Shown piece by piece: positions 7,624 through 14,926 of a stretch of 30,254 bases of DNA. Each line of letters starts with the position of its first letter. The stretch's first letter is position 1. The notes beneath the pieces were generated by a model that made no database searches, had not been told where the DNA came from, and worked only from the letters and a program-made list of their open reading frames with translations. This stretch comes from an uncultured Bacteroidales bacterium (GTDB lineage Bacteria > Bacteroidota > Bacteroidia > Bacteroidales > UBA932), in assembly GCA_934667175.1 (NCBI GenBank), contig CAKULN010000034.1, positions 1 through 30,254 of the forward strand. The letters run 5' to 3'. The translations under genes were made by a program, and so were the position numbers.

Positions 7624-8265
7624 TCAGAACGACGTCCCCATGAAGATTCTGGAGGATTTTCTCGGGACGATCTTGCCGCTGAGGGTGATTCTGTTGGAAC
7701 TGAAAGTCGGCTCGATCACGGCGGTGGCCCAGTTCGTGCCTTTCGGGAGGGTGATGGTCACGACGGCTGAGATCGCGGCTCCCTGAACGTTCATTGAATA
7801 TGTGATCGTTCCTTTCTTGTCAGTCCGCATGGTGATGTTGGACGCGCGTCCCTCAAGGGTGATGCCGCCCACTCCGTTCGGACCGCCGGCATTGTATGGA
7901 GCGACTTGGACGACCGCCTTGTCATCAGAGAGGGCGATGAAGTTCGTGTTGCTCTGCACGAAAGCCATATCTCCGTATTTGAACACAAGCTTGTCCGCTT
8001 CAAGAACGAACTCCAGCGAGTCAAGAGCCTTTACGGCATTGACATAAGCGATCGAGTCTTGTTTCGCCTCAAGCTCTTTCTGTATTTTCTTAAGGGCTTT
8101 TGCGTCTGCCTTGGCTTTGGCTGCCAGAGTAGAGTCAGCCTTGATCCTGGCATTCTCCATCGTTATTCTTTCCGATGTAGTGTAGATGCGCTTTTCTGTT
8201 GTCTGCGCTAAACCTGCCGTCGCCACCAGCGCCCACAGGCACAATGTTGTCAATATTCTTTTCAT
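7624..8265 (-). CDS. DUF4251 family secreted protein
   Basis: A 213-aa secreted protein with signal peptide MKRILTTLCLWALVATAGLAQ. Residues about 25-85 are helical and charged (KADSTLAAKAKADAKALKKI), likely a coiled coil. The C-terminal domain from about residue 87 carries the DUF4251 hallmarks seen across Bacteroidetes: NTNFIALSDDKAVVQ, NGVGGITLEGRASN, DKKGTITYSMNVQG and SSNRITLSGKIVP. This is a periplasmic or surface beta-rich domain of unknown role. It is transcribed opposite to the flanking operon genes, with its own hairpin downstream and a 64-bp repeat upstream. I chose the ATG at 8265 because it begins the signal peptide. Confidence 0.85.
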   Translation of the reverse strand: MKRILTTLCLWALVATAGLAQTTEKRIYTTSERITMENARIKADSTLAAKAKADAKALKKIQKELEAKQDSIAYVNAVKALDSLEFVLEADKLVFKYGDMAFVQSNTNFIALSDDKAVVQVAPYNAGGPNGVGGITLEGRASNITMRTDKKGTITYSMNVQGAAISAVVTITLPKGTNWATAVIEPTFSSNRITLSGKIVPRKSSRIFMGTSF

Positions 8266-8350
8266 AGTTTTATATGATTATAAACTAACCGGATAGGGAC
8301 TCAATCAAAGCGTATGCCAAATGTCCTGCGGAACCAACTGATAATGACAC

Positions 8351-8414
8351 GATGGCAGCTCGGGCATTTCCGCAAGATTCCCGCGCGCCGTCATCTTTTT
8401 TCGTATTATTGGGC
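8351..8414 (+). repeat. 64-bp hairpin repeat, copy 1
   Basis: This element matches 12978-13041 in 60 of 64 positions, same orientation. It comprises an imperfect stem (GATGGCAGC with GCCGTCATC, then GGG with CCC), a T6 run and GTATTATTGGGC. All four differences between copies fall in the bulge, the loop, or after the T-run, so pairing is preserved. It sits between two minus-strand genes. The surrounding interval 8266-8514 otherwise holds only an AT-rich upstream region of the DUF4251 gene. Confidence 0.8.
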
Positions 8415-8514
8415 ACGGCTCTTTCATTTAAAGTAGTTGTGGCAAGCAGGGATCAGGTCGAGGAGCAGCAGAAGTTCGGTTGTGTCCACTCTTATGTTAG
8501 ACATGGCCAATCTT

Positions 8515-11325
8515 TCAGAAACCGATCTTCCCTTTTCTGGAGTCCCAACGGAAGGTCTCGATGTCGGCGAGTTGGACTTGGTGGGACTTTGGCGGGCGGG
8601 CCAGGCCGGACTCGCGGAGGATTACCTGCTGGTAGATTGTGCGGGACATCAGTTTCATGGTTCTGGCCGATGCGCCGATGGAGGAATTCAACGAGTGCAG
8701 GAAGCCTTTGATGTGCTTTTCGGCGGTCGGACTGAAAGTGACCGAGAACTTCGCGAGGCAGCCGCAGAGGATCTGGAAGAGTTCGTCCGGAGTGAAGTCC
8801 TTGAATACCAATGTATGGTCGAATTCATAGACTCCACCATCAGACAGTTGCTCAGCCATGTTCTTGTTAGGGGCGTCCAACTCGGCGAGGATCAAGGCGC
8901 ATTCGCCTCCGCTCTCGATGGTCAATTCCTTGACTTTCAGACGAATCTGTTCTACGCCGCGGCCATAGAAACTTCTCGTCCCGTCAAATTTGGAGTCATC
9001 AACATCTATGAATATCAATCCGTTGCATGACTTCTTCACCGCTTCCTGAAGCACGGCGTCACAGTCGGACTCCGAGACATTGAATATTCGTTCACCCTTT
9101 ATCTCGGTGATGTGGCTGTTCGCGATGAGGCGCATTCCCTTAAGGATCTCCGCCATGATCTCCGCCACTGTGCTTTTGCCTGTTCCGCTCTTGCCGATGA
9201 ACCTCCAGGACAGAAGCCCCTTGCCGACATAAGGCTCTCCGATCGAGTGGAGGTAACGGGCTGATTGGACGAAATTGTGGATTGCCCGCTTGACATTTGA
9301 CAGACCTGCGAGGCCGTCAAGCCTGTTCAGAGCCGCGTTGATCGCCACATCGTCAAAGACAACATCTTTCTGCGCCTTGTCGATCACGACATCCTCGGAA
9401 AGAATCGTGCTGAGGTCTTCCGCAGAGGGGGCTTCCATCTTGGATGTTCTGGCTCCAAGAGTCGCAAGTATTTCGTTCTGAATGAGATTGGAAACGAAAC
9501 GCCCGTTGCCGAAGCGTGGCGACGGCTTCTCTGATTCGGCTTGGATGATGGCTTGCATATTCCTTTCAGCCCCTTTTGTCAGTCTGAATCCCTGTTTGTG
9601 AATCATCAGTTTGCCTATCTCAAGAAGTTCATCGGTCGTGTAGTCCTCGAAGTTGAAGACGTTCGGGAAACGGCTTTCTATCCCTTCATTGCTTTCAAGC
9701 AGCCTTTTCATCGGAGCGGTGTAGCCGGCAAGGATCACGACCATGTCCAGATTGTCCTTGCCTAGTTCCGTAAGGAGTGAATTCATCACTATCCGCCCGA
9801 AATCCCTTTCTCCGCCTTCGACCAGCTGGTAGGCCTCGTCAATGAAAAGGATGTTTCCACGGGCTCTGGCTAACAGATTGGTCATCTTGTACTCCGTCTC
9901 ACCGATGTACTGACCGACCATCTGGCTTTTCTCCGTGCGGATCACCCTTCCGCAGGACAGGATTCCCCATTCGGCGAACACTTTGCCGATTATCTCGGCC
10001 ACGGTTGTCTTTCCTGTTCCCGGATTTCCCAGGAAGGCCATGTGAAGGCGAGGCATACTCGTCGGCAGTCCGAACTCCATTCGCTTGGAGGCGAGCCTGA
10101 CGGCATTTAGGTAGTCCTTGACTTTTGTCTTTATCTTCGCCAGGCCGACGAGTTCGTCAAGTTCGTTCATGGCCACGCCTGAGTACCCGTTGATGGAAGG
10201 AATGCTGTCTGCGGCGATCAGAGCCAAATCCTCGGCCACTGAGGGGTCTTCGCTGTCAGCTATGCGTTTGTACATGGCCGGGATGATTTTATCATCGAAA
10301 AGACGTTGGACAAAACGCGCGTTCTCAAAATTCGGCCCGCGTTGGTTGTACTTATGGAGGATATACATCTCGAGTTTCTTCCTTGCCTCCGGAGCAAGGT
10401 GTACATCTCTTTCTTCGCAGCATCTGTCCGCTATCCTGTTCAATTCATCCGGCTTGAAATCCTCCATGTAGATCGGTTCCTGGAAATACTTCCTGAGTTC
10501 CGGATAAGCCGCGAGCAGGGATTCCATCCCTTGGGGCTCTCCTGTCAGCACCAGCATCCAGTTGGATTGTTTCATCGGATCATTGAGCTCGTCGATGAGA
10601 TTGCGGACAATTTGTTGCTCATTGTCAATGGGTTTGTTTTCACTATGATAGAGCTCATGGGCATTTTCAAAGACGAGGACTCTTCCGATCGCGCAGTTTA
10701 TCTCGCTTGCGACGCTGTTGTTGGACACTTTCGCTAGATTGGTAAACCTGATGTTGTTCTCTGGCAGCATGCCGAGGCTATGATAGATTTCCGCCAGATA
10801 CCGGACACAGCAGGATTTCCCTGTGCCGGGGTTTCCTATAAGTATGGTGTTCATCGTAGGCAGGTTCTTTTTCAGGCCTACGCTGTCACGGATTTCAGCG
10901 ATGCCATGAAGGGTGATGACTTCCTCCATTCTTTTCTTGAGGTTGTCCCAGCCCGGCATCTCATACAAGCTGTTCATGATCTCTCTGACCGGACGAGGTT
11001 CCGGCGCCACGGGCATTGCTTCCGCGTCGGGGGCAGGATCTGAATCAAGACCGTTATCTGAACTGTTTCCTGAAGACACCTCGGCTATCTTTTCTTCAAG
11101 CAAGGTGTCGAACTCCTTTTCGCGTTCAGACGCTAACTTCCAAAGGGCATAGGACATGCAGAAGTGGAAAGGCGTTTCGTCCATCATGTCTCCAATCAAC
11201 GACTCCTCAATGTCGGACCTGTCCATTCCGTCTTCAATCCTGCTGTCAATCAGATCCATCAGTTTTTGCTGCTCGGGATTGGGATTCTTGAACATCTCTG
11301 AATAATCGGGTGTAGGTGCCAGCAT
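8515..11325 (-). CDS. Three-module CbxX/CfqX-type AAA+ ATPase
   Basis: A 936-aa cytosolic ATPase with three tandem AAA+ modules of the CbxX/CfqX (SpoVK/EccA-like) group. Module 1 has Walker A GNPGTGKS at 164-171 but a degraded Walker B (VLVFENAHE, 216-224). Module 2 has GNPGTGKT at 433-440, an intact Walker B ILFIDEAY at 492-499, sensor LAGY, and the arginine-finger-like GIESRFP at about 548-554. Module 3 has GKSGTGKS at 711-718 and a weak Walker B LIFIDVDD at 770-777. Only the central module therefore looks fully competent for hydrolysis. The ~110-residue N-terminus is acidic and helical. I chose the ATG at 11325 because a TAnnTTTG box lies 26 bp upstream; the frame stays open further to 11502 but that would include the promoter. 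A chaperone-like remodelling role is inferred. Confidence 0.88.
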   Translation of the reverse strand: MLAPTPDYSEMFKNPNPEQQKLMDLIDSRIEDGMDRSDIEESLIGDMMDETPFHFCMSYALWKLASEREKEFDTLLEEKIAEVSSGNSSDNGLDSDPAPDAEAMPVAPEPRPVREIMNSLYEMPGWDNLKKRMEEVITLHGIAEIRDSVGLKKNLPTMNTILIGNPGTGKSCCVRYLAEIYHSLGMLPENNIRFTNLAKVSNNSVASEINCAIGRVLVFENAHELYHSENKPIDNEQQIVRNLIDELNDPMKQSNWMLVLTGEPQGMESLLAAYPELRKYFQEPIYMEDFKPDELNRIADRCCEERDVHLAPEARKKLEMYILHKYNQRGPNFENARFVQRLFDDKIIPAMYKRIADSEDPSVAEDLALIAADSIPSINGYSGVAMNELDELVGLAKIKTKVKDYLNAVRLASKRMEFGLPTSMPRLHMAFLGNPGTGKTTVAEIIGKVFAEWGILSCGRVIRTEKSQMVGQYIGETEYKMTNLLARARGNILFIDEAYQLVEGGERDFGRIVMNSLLTELGKDNLDMVVILAGYTAPMKRLLESNEGIESRFPNVFNFEDYTTDELLEIGKLMIHKQGFRLTKGAERNMQAIIQAESEKPSPRFGNGRFVSNLIQNEILATLGARTSKMEAPSAEDLSTILSEDVVIDKAQKDVVFDDVAINAALNRLDGLAGLSNVKRAIHNFVQSARYLHSIGEPYVGKGLLSWRFIGKSGTGKSTVAEIMAEILKGMRLIANSHITEIKGERIFNVSESDCDAVLQEAVKKSCNGLIFIDVDDSKFDGTRSFYGRGVEQIRLKVKELTIESGGECALILAELDAPNKNMAEQLSDGGVYEFDHTLVFKDFTPDELFQILCGCLAKFSVTFSPTAEKHIKGFLHSLNSSIGASARTMKLMSRTIYQQVILRESGLARPPKSHQVQLADIETFRWDSRKGKIGF

Positions 11326-11350
11326 AATTATGGAAGGTTTGTTGTTCCTG

Positions 11351-11358
11351 CAAAAATA
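11351..11358 (-). promoter_or_regulatory. -7 box of the AAA+ gene promoter
   Basis: On the minus strand the sequence reads TATTTTTG, a perfect TAnnTTTG Bacteroidetes -7 element. It gives a short leader of roughly 20 nt before the ATG at 11325, which supports that start. I see no clear -33 TTTG at the usual spacing. Confidence 0.6.
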
Positions 11359-11464
11359 ACAAAAATCTCTCATTTGATTTGCAGCCTGCATCCTGTATTT
11401 TGCAAAGAATTGTAAATGAATATATTCCATAATACTGCCGGGCTGTTTTGGAGTGCGGCGTTTT

Positions 11465-11509
11465 AGAATCGATTGAAAATCAAAGAGTGATATTCCACTC
11501 ATTGATTCT
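11465..11509 (-). terminator. Possible terminator after the MATE gene
   Basis: Nested inverted repeats: AGAATC (11465-11470) with GATTCT (11504-11509), and GAGTG (11485-11489) with CACTC (11496-11500) around a 6-nt loop. On the minus strand the inner stem is followed by TTTGATTTTC. It lies about 60 bp past the MATE stop codon. The stem is weak. Confidence 0.32.
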
Positions 11510-11567
11510 CAGCCTTTTAACGAGCTGTCTTGCGGTCTTACGGGTGGGCAGACCCATTGGGCGGTTA

Positions 11568-12890
11568 TCAGGCGCGGAACCTCTTGAGGTCGGAGCGGTA
11601 GCGGGCGTGGAAGAAGATTCCGGCGATGGTCAGGCCGATAGGGAAGCCGAGCCATATCCCGTGAATGCCAAGTCCGGCCTTGAAGCCAAGCAGGTAGGCG
11701 GACGGGATGGCTATGATGTAGTAGCTGACGAAAGCCGCGTACATGATCGGCTTGACATCCTGGATTCCTCGCAGTACATTGGCGAAACAAAGTTGCAGGC
11801 CGTCGCCGAACTGGTAGGCGAAGAGCAGGAAGAACAGCGATACCGCCATTGCGGAAACCTCTGGAGAGTCTGTGAATATTCCAGCCGCTTGATAGCGGAA
11901 ACAATAGAGCAGAACAGACAGAGTCGCGGAGATGCTGAGAATCATGAGATAACCTTTGCCGGCATATTCCCGTAAAGATCCTAAGTCCTTTCTGCCGAAG
12001 GCATTGCTGACGAGGATTGAGATGGCGAACGAGAGCCCCTGCATCATCAGGAAAAACAGCTGCGAAATGGTGATGACAACCTGATGGGCCGCCAATTGGA
12101 TTACTCCCAGCCAACCTGCCATCACCGCCGCGGACGTAAATGTGGAGGACTCAAGGGCCATCTGGATGCCAACCGGATAGCCCATTTTGAACACGCCATT
12201 CATCTCCTGGCGGGAAAGGACAGCCTCCTTGATTGCGTGGGCATATTCATTCATTTTCTTTGACTTGAATATGAAAATGACGAACACGATGAGAATCAGC
12301 ACTCTGGAAATGAGCGTGCTGATTCCTGCGCCGGTCAGCCCCATCTCCGGGAATCCAAGTTTGCCGTAAATCAGGACCCAGTTCCCGAATATGTTGAAGA
12401 GGTTTCCGAGCATAAGCAATGTCATGGAAATCATAGGTCTGCATATCCCGTCCGTGAACTGCTTCAGCACGTTGAATCCGAGTGCGAAGATTGTTGATAT
12501 ACCAACTATGATGAAGTACGGTTTGATGTATGGCATCAGTTCCGGCGCTTGACCGAAGTGCCCGAGGCAGAAGTAGATGACTGTGAGCAGGACGACGCCG
12601 ATCACACCGATCATTCCATTGACGATGATTCCGTTCTTGACGGTCGTGCCGATTCCTTTGATGTCACCGGTCCCGTTGTGCGCCCCGATCATGGGGGTCA
12701 TTCCGGTCGCGAATCCCAATTCGGTAAGGATGAACAGGTTCATGATGTTGTTCACGAACGACGAGGCGGCGAGTTCATCCACGCTGTGCCACCCGATCAT
12801 GATGTTGTCCGCGAACGCCAGAATAATCACACAGGCCTGCCCAAGCATTATGGGCAGACCTATCCTCAATATCTCCTTTATTTTATTCAT
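11568..12890 (-). CDS. MATE family multidrug/cation antiporter
   Basis: A 440-aa inner-membrane protein with the 12 hydrophobic segments and two-halves layout of MATE transporters, at the usual family length. Landmarks of the family include IGLPIMLGQACVIILAFADN and MIGWHSVDELAASSFVNNI in the first half, PMISMTLLMLGNLFNIFGNW in the middle, and MGYPVGIQMALE followed by LAAHQVVITISQLFFLMMQG opening the second half. MATE proteins export drugs or metabolites in exchange for Na+ or H+. The substrate cannot be told. It is downstream of its own TAnnTTTG promoter, and upstream of the AAA+ gene's 5' region only by convergence of the map, being transcribed away from the CHASE2 operon. Confidence 0.93.
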   Translation of the reverse strand: MNKIKEILRIGLPIMLGQACVIILAFADNIMIGWHSVDELAASSFVNNIMNLFILTELGFATGMTPMIGAHNGTGDIKGIGTTVKNGIIVNGMIGVIGVVLLTVIYFCLGHFGQAPELMPYIKPYFIIVGISTIFALGFNVLKQFTDGICRPMISMTLLMLGNLFNIFGNWVLIYGKLGFPEMGLTGAGISTLISRVLILIVFVIFIFKSKKMNEYAHAIKEAVLSRQEMNGVFKMGYPVGIQMALESSTFTSAAVMAGWLGVIQLAAHQVVITISQLFFLMMQGLSFAISILVSNAFGRKDLGSLREYAGKGYLMILSISATLSVLLYCFRYQAAGIFTDSPEVSAMAVSLFFLLFAYQFGDGLQLCFANVLRGIQDVKPIMYAAFVSYYIIAIPSAYLLGFKAGLGIHGIWLGFPIGLTIAGIFFHARYRSDLKRFRA

Positions 12891-12906
12891 AGTCCGTTCA
12901 TTGTCT

Positions 12907-12935
12907 CCTCTTGGGAAAAGAGGACGGCAAATTTA
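12907..12935 (-). promoter_or_regulatory. MATE promoter -7 box and leader hairpin
   Basis: On the minus strand TAAATTTG (complement of 12928-12935) matches TAnnTTTG perfectly, with an ACATTG at about the -33 position. Immediately downstream, within the short leader, CCTCTT (12907-12912) and AAGAGG (12918-12923) form a 6-bp hairpin with a 5-nt loop. The start codon is at 12890. Confidence 0.6.
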
Positions 12936-12977
12936 CGGACAATGTTCTTGATTAGCAAATCAAGCCATGTGGCACAT

Positions 12978-13041
12978 GATGGCAGCTTGGGCATTTCCGC
13001 ATGATCCCCGCGCGCCGTCATCTTTTTTAGTATTATTGGGC
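12978..13041 (+). repeat. 64-bp hairpin repeat, copy 2
   Basis: The second copy of the element at 8351-8414, in the same orientation, 60/64 identical. Here it lies in the divergent interval between the MATE gene and the LPP20-like gene, with no plus-strand gene ending nearby, so it is not simply a terminator. Together the copies bracket the AAA+ and MATE genes. Confidence 0.8.
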
Positions 13042-13095
13042 GAAACAATCTCTATAGGTGCTGTTATTTTCCGAAAATATTCTTAACTTAGCAAC

Positions 13096-13120
13096 GTTTT
13101 AGGCAAATTGTGCCTGAAAC
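13096..13120 (+). promoter_or_regulatory. Intergenic 10-bp stem-loop
   Basis: GTTTTAGGCA (13096-13105) pairs with TGCCTGAAAC (13111-13120) around a 5-nt loop. The single non-Watson-Crick position is a U-G wobble on the plus strand. It lies about 300 bp upstream of the LPP20-like gene. It may be an operator or a leader structure. Confidence 0.4.
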
Positions 13121-13180
13121 ATACATATTGATGAAAGTGTTTTCGCACTATCCTTCAAAAGAAATCTGACAGTTTCATTG

Positions 13181-13281
13181 GATACAAGGATATGAACGAC
13201 AGCACCTTTCATCTGTATCTGTTTGCGTGTGTTCATCACTCAACGATACAGGTGTGGGGATTGTTTCGGTTTATCTGTATC
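13181..13281 (+). promoter_or_regulatory. Array of four alternating GATACA(G) motifs
   Basis: GATACAA at 13181-13187, CTGTATC at 13213-13219, GATACAG at 13245-13251 and CTGTATC at 13275-13281. Start-to-start spacing is 32, 32 and 30 bp, and orientation alternates. This suits a transcription factor binding three helical turns apart, or mutually exclusive RNA hairpins in a leader of the operon that starts at 13418. No known regulator can be named. Confidence 0.5.
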
Positions 13282-13417
13282 CGGGTTTTGTCAGAACCTC
13301 TTTTGAGATGAACGAGAATGGCTCCACACTTTCTTTGTATTGCTTACACCTTCTTCTGGGGTCGGAAGGACATTTTTAACCTTGATTATGGATAATAATC
13401 AAAAACACTATTCTATC

Positions 13418-14026
13418 ATGAAAAAGAACCATTTACTCGTGGCGGCTTTCTCAGTTGCCGTGCTGTGCCTGATGACATCCTGTGGATCATCCCGGAGCAC
13501 TGTTTCAGAAACCAACCCTTATGGAAAAGCGGTGGCTTCGGAGCCTTGCATTGAACTTTATGAGCAGAATCCGTCCGTCAGGGCATACGGTCAAGGACAG
13601 CATTTCAAGGAGATGACAGCCAGAAACATAGCGGAATTGCAGGCTAACGCGATGTTTGCCCGCAAGATTGAGCAGGCCGTGATCTCGGCCACAGAGGATC
13701 TGGGAATATCCTTGAGCCAGTATGCCGCGGATGACAAGTCAGGACGCTCCGTGACTGACCAATCGGCCGAATCGAAGGATCTGGCGGCTTCCATCTCTCA
13801 GCAGGTTGTCCGTGACGCCCATGTCATCAAGACTTCCCGGTACATCGGCAAGAACAATCAGTTCACGGTGTTCGTGTGCATGGAATATGGCACGGACAAG
13901 GACGCCCTTGTAGAGGACATCGAGCAGAAAGTGAAGGAAAAGATCTCCGCCGATGACAGAGCTAAGCTTGAAAAGCGTCATAATGAGTTCAGAGACACAG
14001 TGTACGGCAAGCTGAAGAACCAATAG
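13418..14026 (+). CDS. LPP20-like family lipoprotein
   Basis: A 202-aa lipoprotein with signal peptide MKKNHLLVAAFSVAVLCLMTSC and the lipidated Cys at residue 22. The mature part has the LPP20 pattern: a strand (PSVRAYGQGQHF), a long helix of small and polar residues (ARNIAELQANAMFARKIEQA), and a second half with IKTSRYIGKNNQFTVFVCME followed by a charged C-terminal helix. LPP20-like domains are periplasmic and bind partners. I prefer the ATG at 13418 because it begins a normal signal peptide; an ATG at 13388 would add ten polar residues. It is the first gene of the second operon and ends 3 nt before the next ATG. Confidence 0.78.
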   Translation: MKKNHLLVAAFSVAVLCLMTSCGSSRSTVSETNPYGKAVASEPCIELYEQNPSVRAYGQGQHFKEMTARNIAELQANAMFARKIEQAVISATEDLGISLSQYAADDKSGRSVTDQSAESKDLAASISQQVVRDAHVIKTSRYIGKNNQFTVFVCMEYGTDKDALVEDIEQKVKEKISADDRAKLEKRHNEFRDTVYGKLKNQ

Positions 14027-14029
14027 CCC

Positions 14030-14914
14030 ATGCGTAGGAATTGCTTGGCCATAATTCTGGCTTTGTTTTGTGCCTTGCCTTGTGCGAATGCTCAGGGCAG
14101 AGCCGGTTTGAAACCTCGGTGGATAGGCGGTGCCTCGCAGGCGGACTGCCCGTCCTACTATCTTGTCGTTGTTCATTCCGATGCCGCAAGCACGCTTGAC
14201 GGAGCGCGTTCGTCCATCCTGAAGGAATTGTCCGCCAATGTGGAGAGAACCAACAAGGTGTCGGTCACGGAGATCTTCGAGGACAATTCTGTCCAGAAAT
14301 ATTCAGGCTCTTCATCGGTCGCCTCATCCGGCGTCGACAACTATTCCCTTGAAATCCGTACCGATGGCTCTTCGAAACCGATTCGCTCCCGAAGGATTGA
14401 TGAATATTGGAAATCAACACTCAGGGGTGGTGTCTCGGTTCTGGATTACTATGCAGTCTATGCGGTGGAGAGAAAGGGGCAGCTGGCGGATTTCTCATCC
14501 ATCAGCGTCACGGACCGTTACGGTCTCAGCGGCCTATGGCGGTCTGCTATCATTCCTGGCTGGGGGCAGTTCCATAAAGGTGACGGATTGAAGGGCGGGC
14601 TTATCCTTGGAGGATGTGCCGCCTTGGCCGGAGGAATCATATTCTTTGAAAATCAAAGAGGTGACTACTCGAGGAAGATTTCCGGCACGCATGATGTCTC
14701 TTTGATCAAGAGCTATTCGACCAAGCGGGATCATTATGCGACGGCGCGGAATGTGTGCATCGGTTCGGCTGTGGCTTTGTACGCCTATAACATCATCGAT
14801 GCCGTGGTCGCTTCAGGCGCGAGACATCTTGTCGTGGGCAATGGTAAATACTCCGTGACGCCGGGAGTCTCATCCTACGGGACACCTGTCGTCGCGGCAA
14901 TGATCAACTTCTAA
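14030..14914 (+). CDS. LPP20-like protein with C-terminal DUF5683 membrane domain
   Basis: A 294-aa protein with signal peptide MRRNCLAIILALFCALPCANAQ. Residues about 30-160 look LPP20-like: WIGGASQADCPSYYLVVVHS, a helix (ARSSILKELSANVER) and RGGVSVLDYYAVYAVER. The C-terminal region from about 165 has the DUF5683 hallmark LWRSAIIPGWGQFHKGD followed by hydrophobic helices (GGLILGGCAALAGGIIFF and ARNVCIGSAVALYAYNIIDA). It should therefore be anchored in the inner membrane with its LPP20-like part in the periplasm. It lies between a lipoprotein of the same fold and a second lipoprotein, suggesting physical contact between them. Confidence 0.8.
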   Translation: MRRNCLAIILALFCALPCANAQGRAGLKPRWIGGASQADCPSYYLVVVHSDAASTLDGARSSILKELSANVERTNKVSVTEIFEDNSVQKYSGSSSVASSGVDNYSLEIRTDGSSKPIRSRRIDEYWKSTLRGGVSVLDYYAVYAVERKGQLADFSSISVTDRYGLSGLWRSAIIPGWGQFHKGDGLKGGLILGGCAALAGGIIFFENQRGDYSRKISGTHDVSLIKSYSTKRDHYATARNVCIGSAVALYAYNIIDAVVASGARHLVVGNGKYSVTPGVSSYGTPVVAAMINF

Positions 14915-14926
14915 AACCAATTGAAA

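Noticed and set aside
8437..9030. 197-codon plus-strand frame over the end of the AAA+ gene
   Set aside because: It is antisense to AAA module 3, lacks any domain and starts inside intergenic DNA.
11326..11502. N-terminal extension of the AAA+ protein
   Set aside because: The extra 59 codons would span the TATTTTTG promoter box and contain no recognisable domain; the ATG at 11325 has good context.
13340..13417. Earlier starts for the LPP20-like gene (TTG 13340, ATG 13388)
   Set aside because: Both place polar residues ahead of an otherwise standard lipoprotein signal peptide beginning at 13418.
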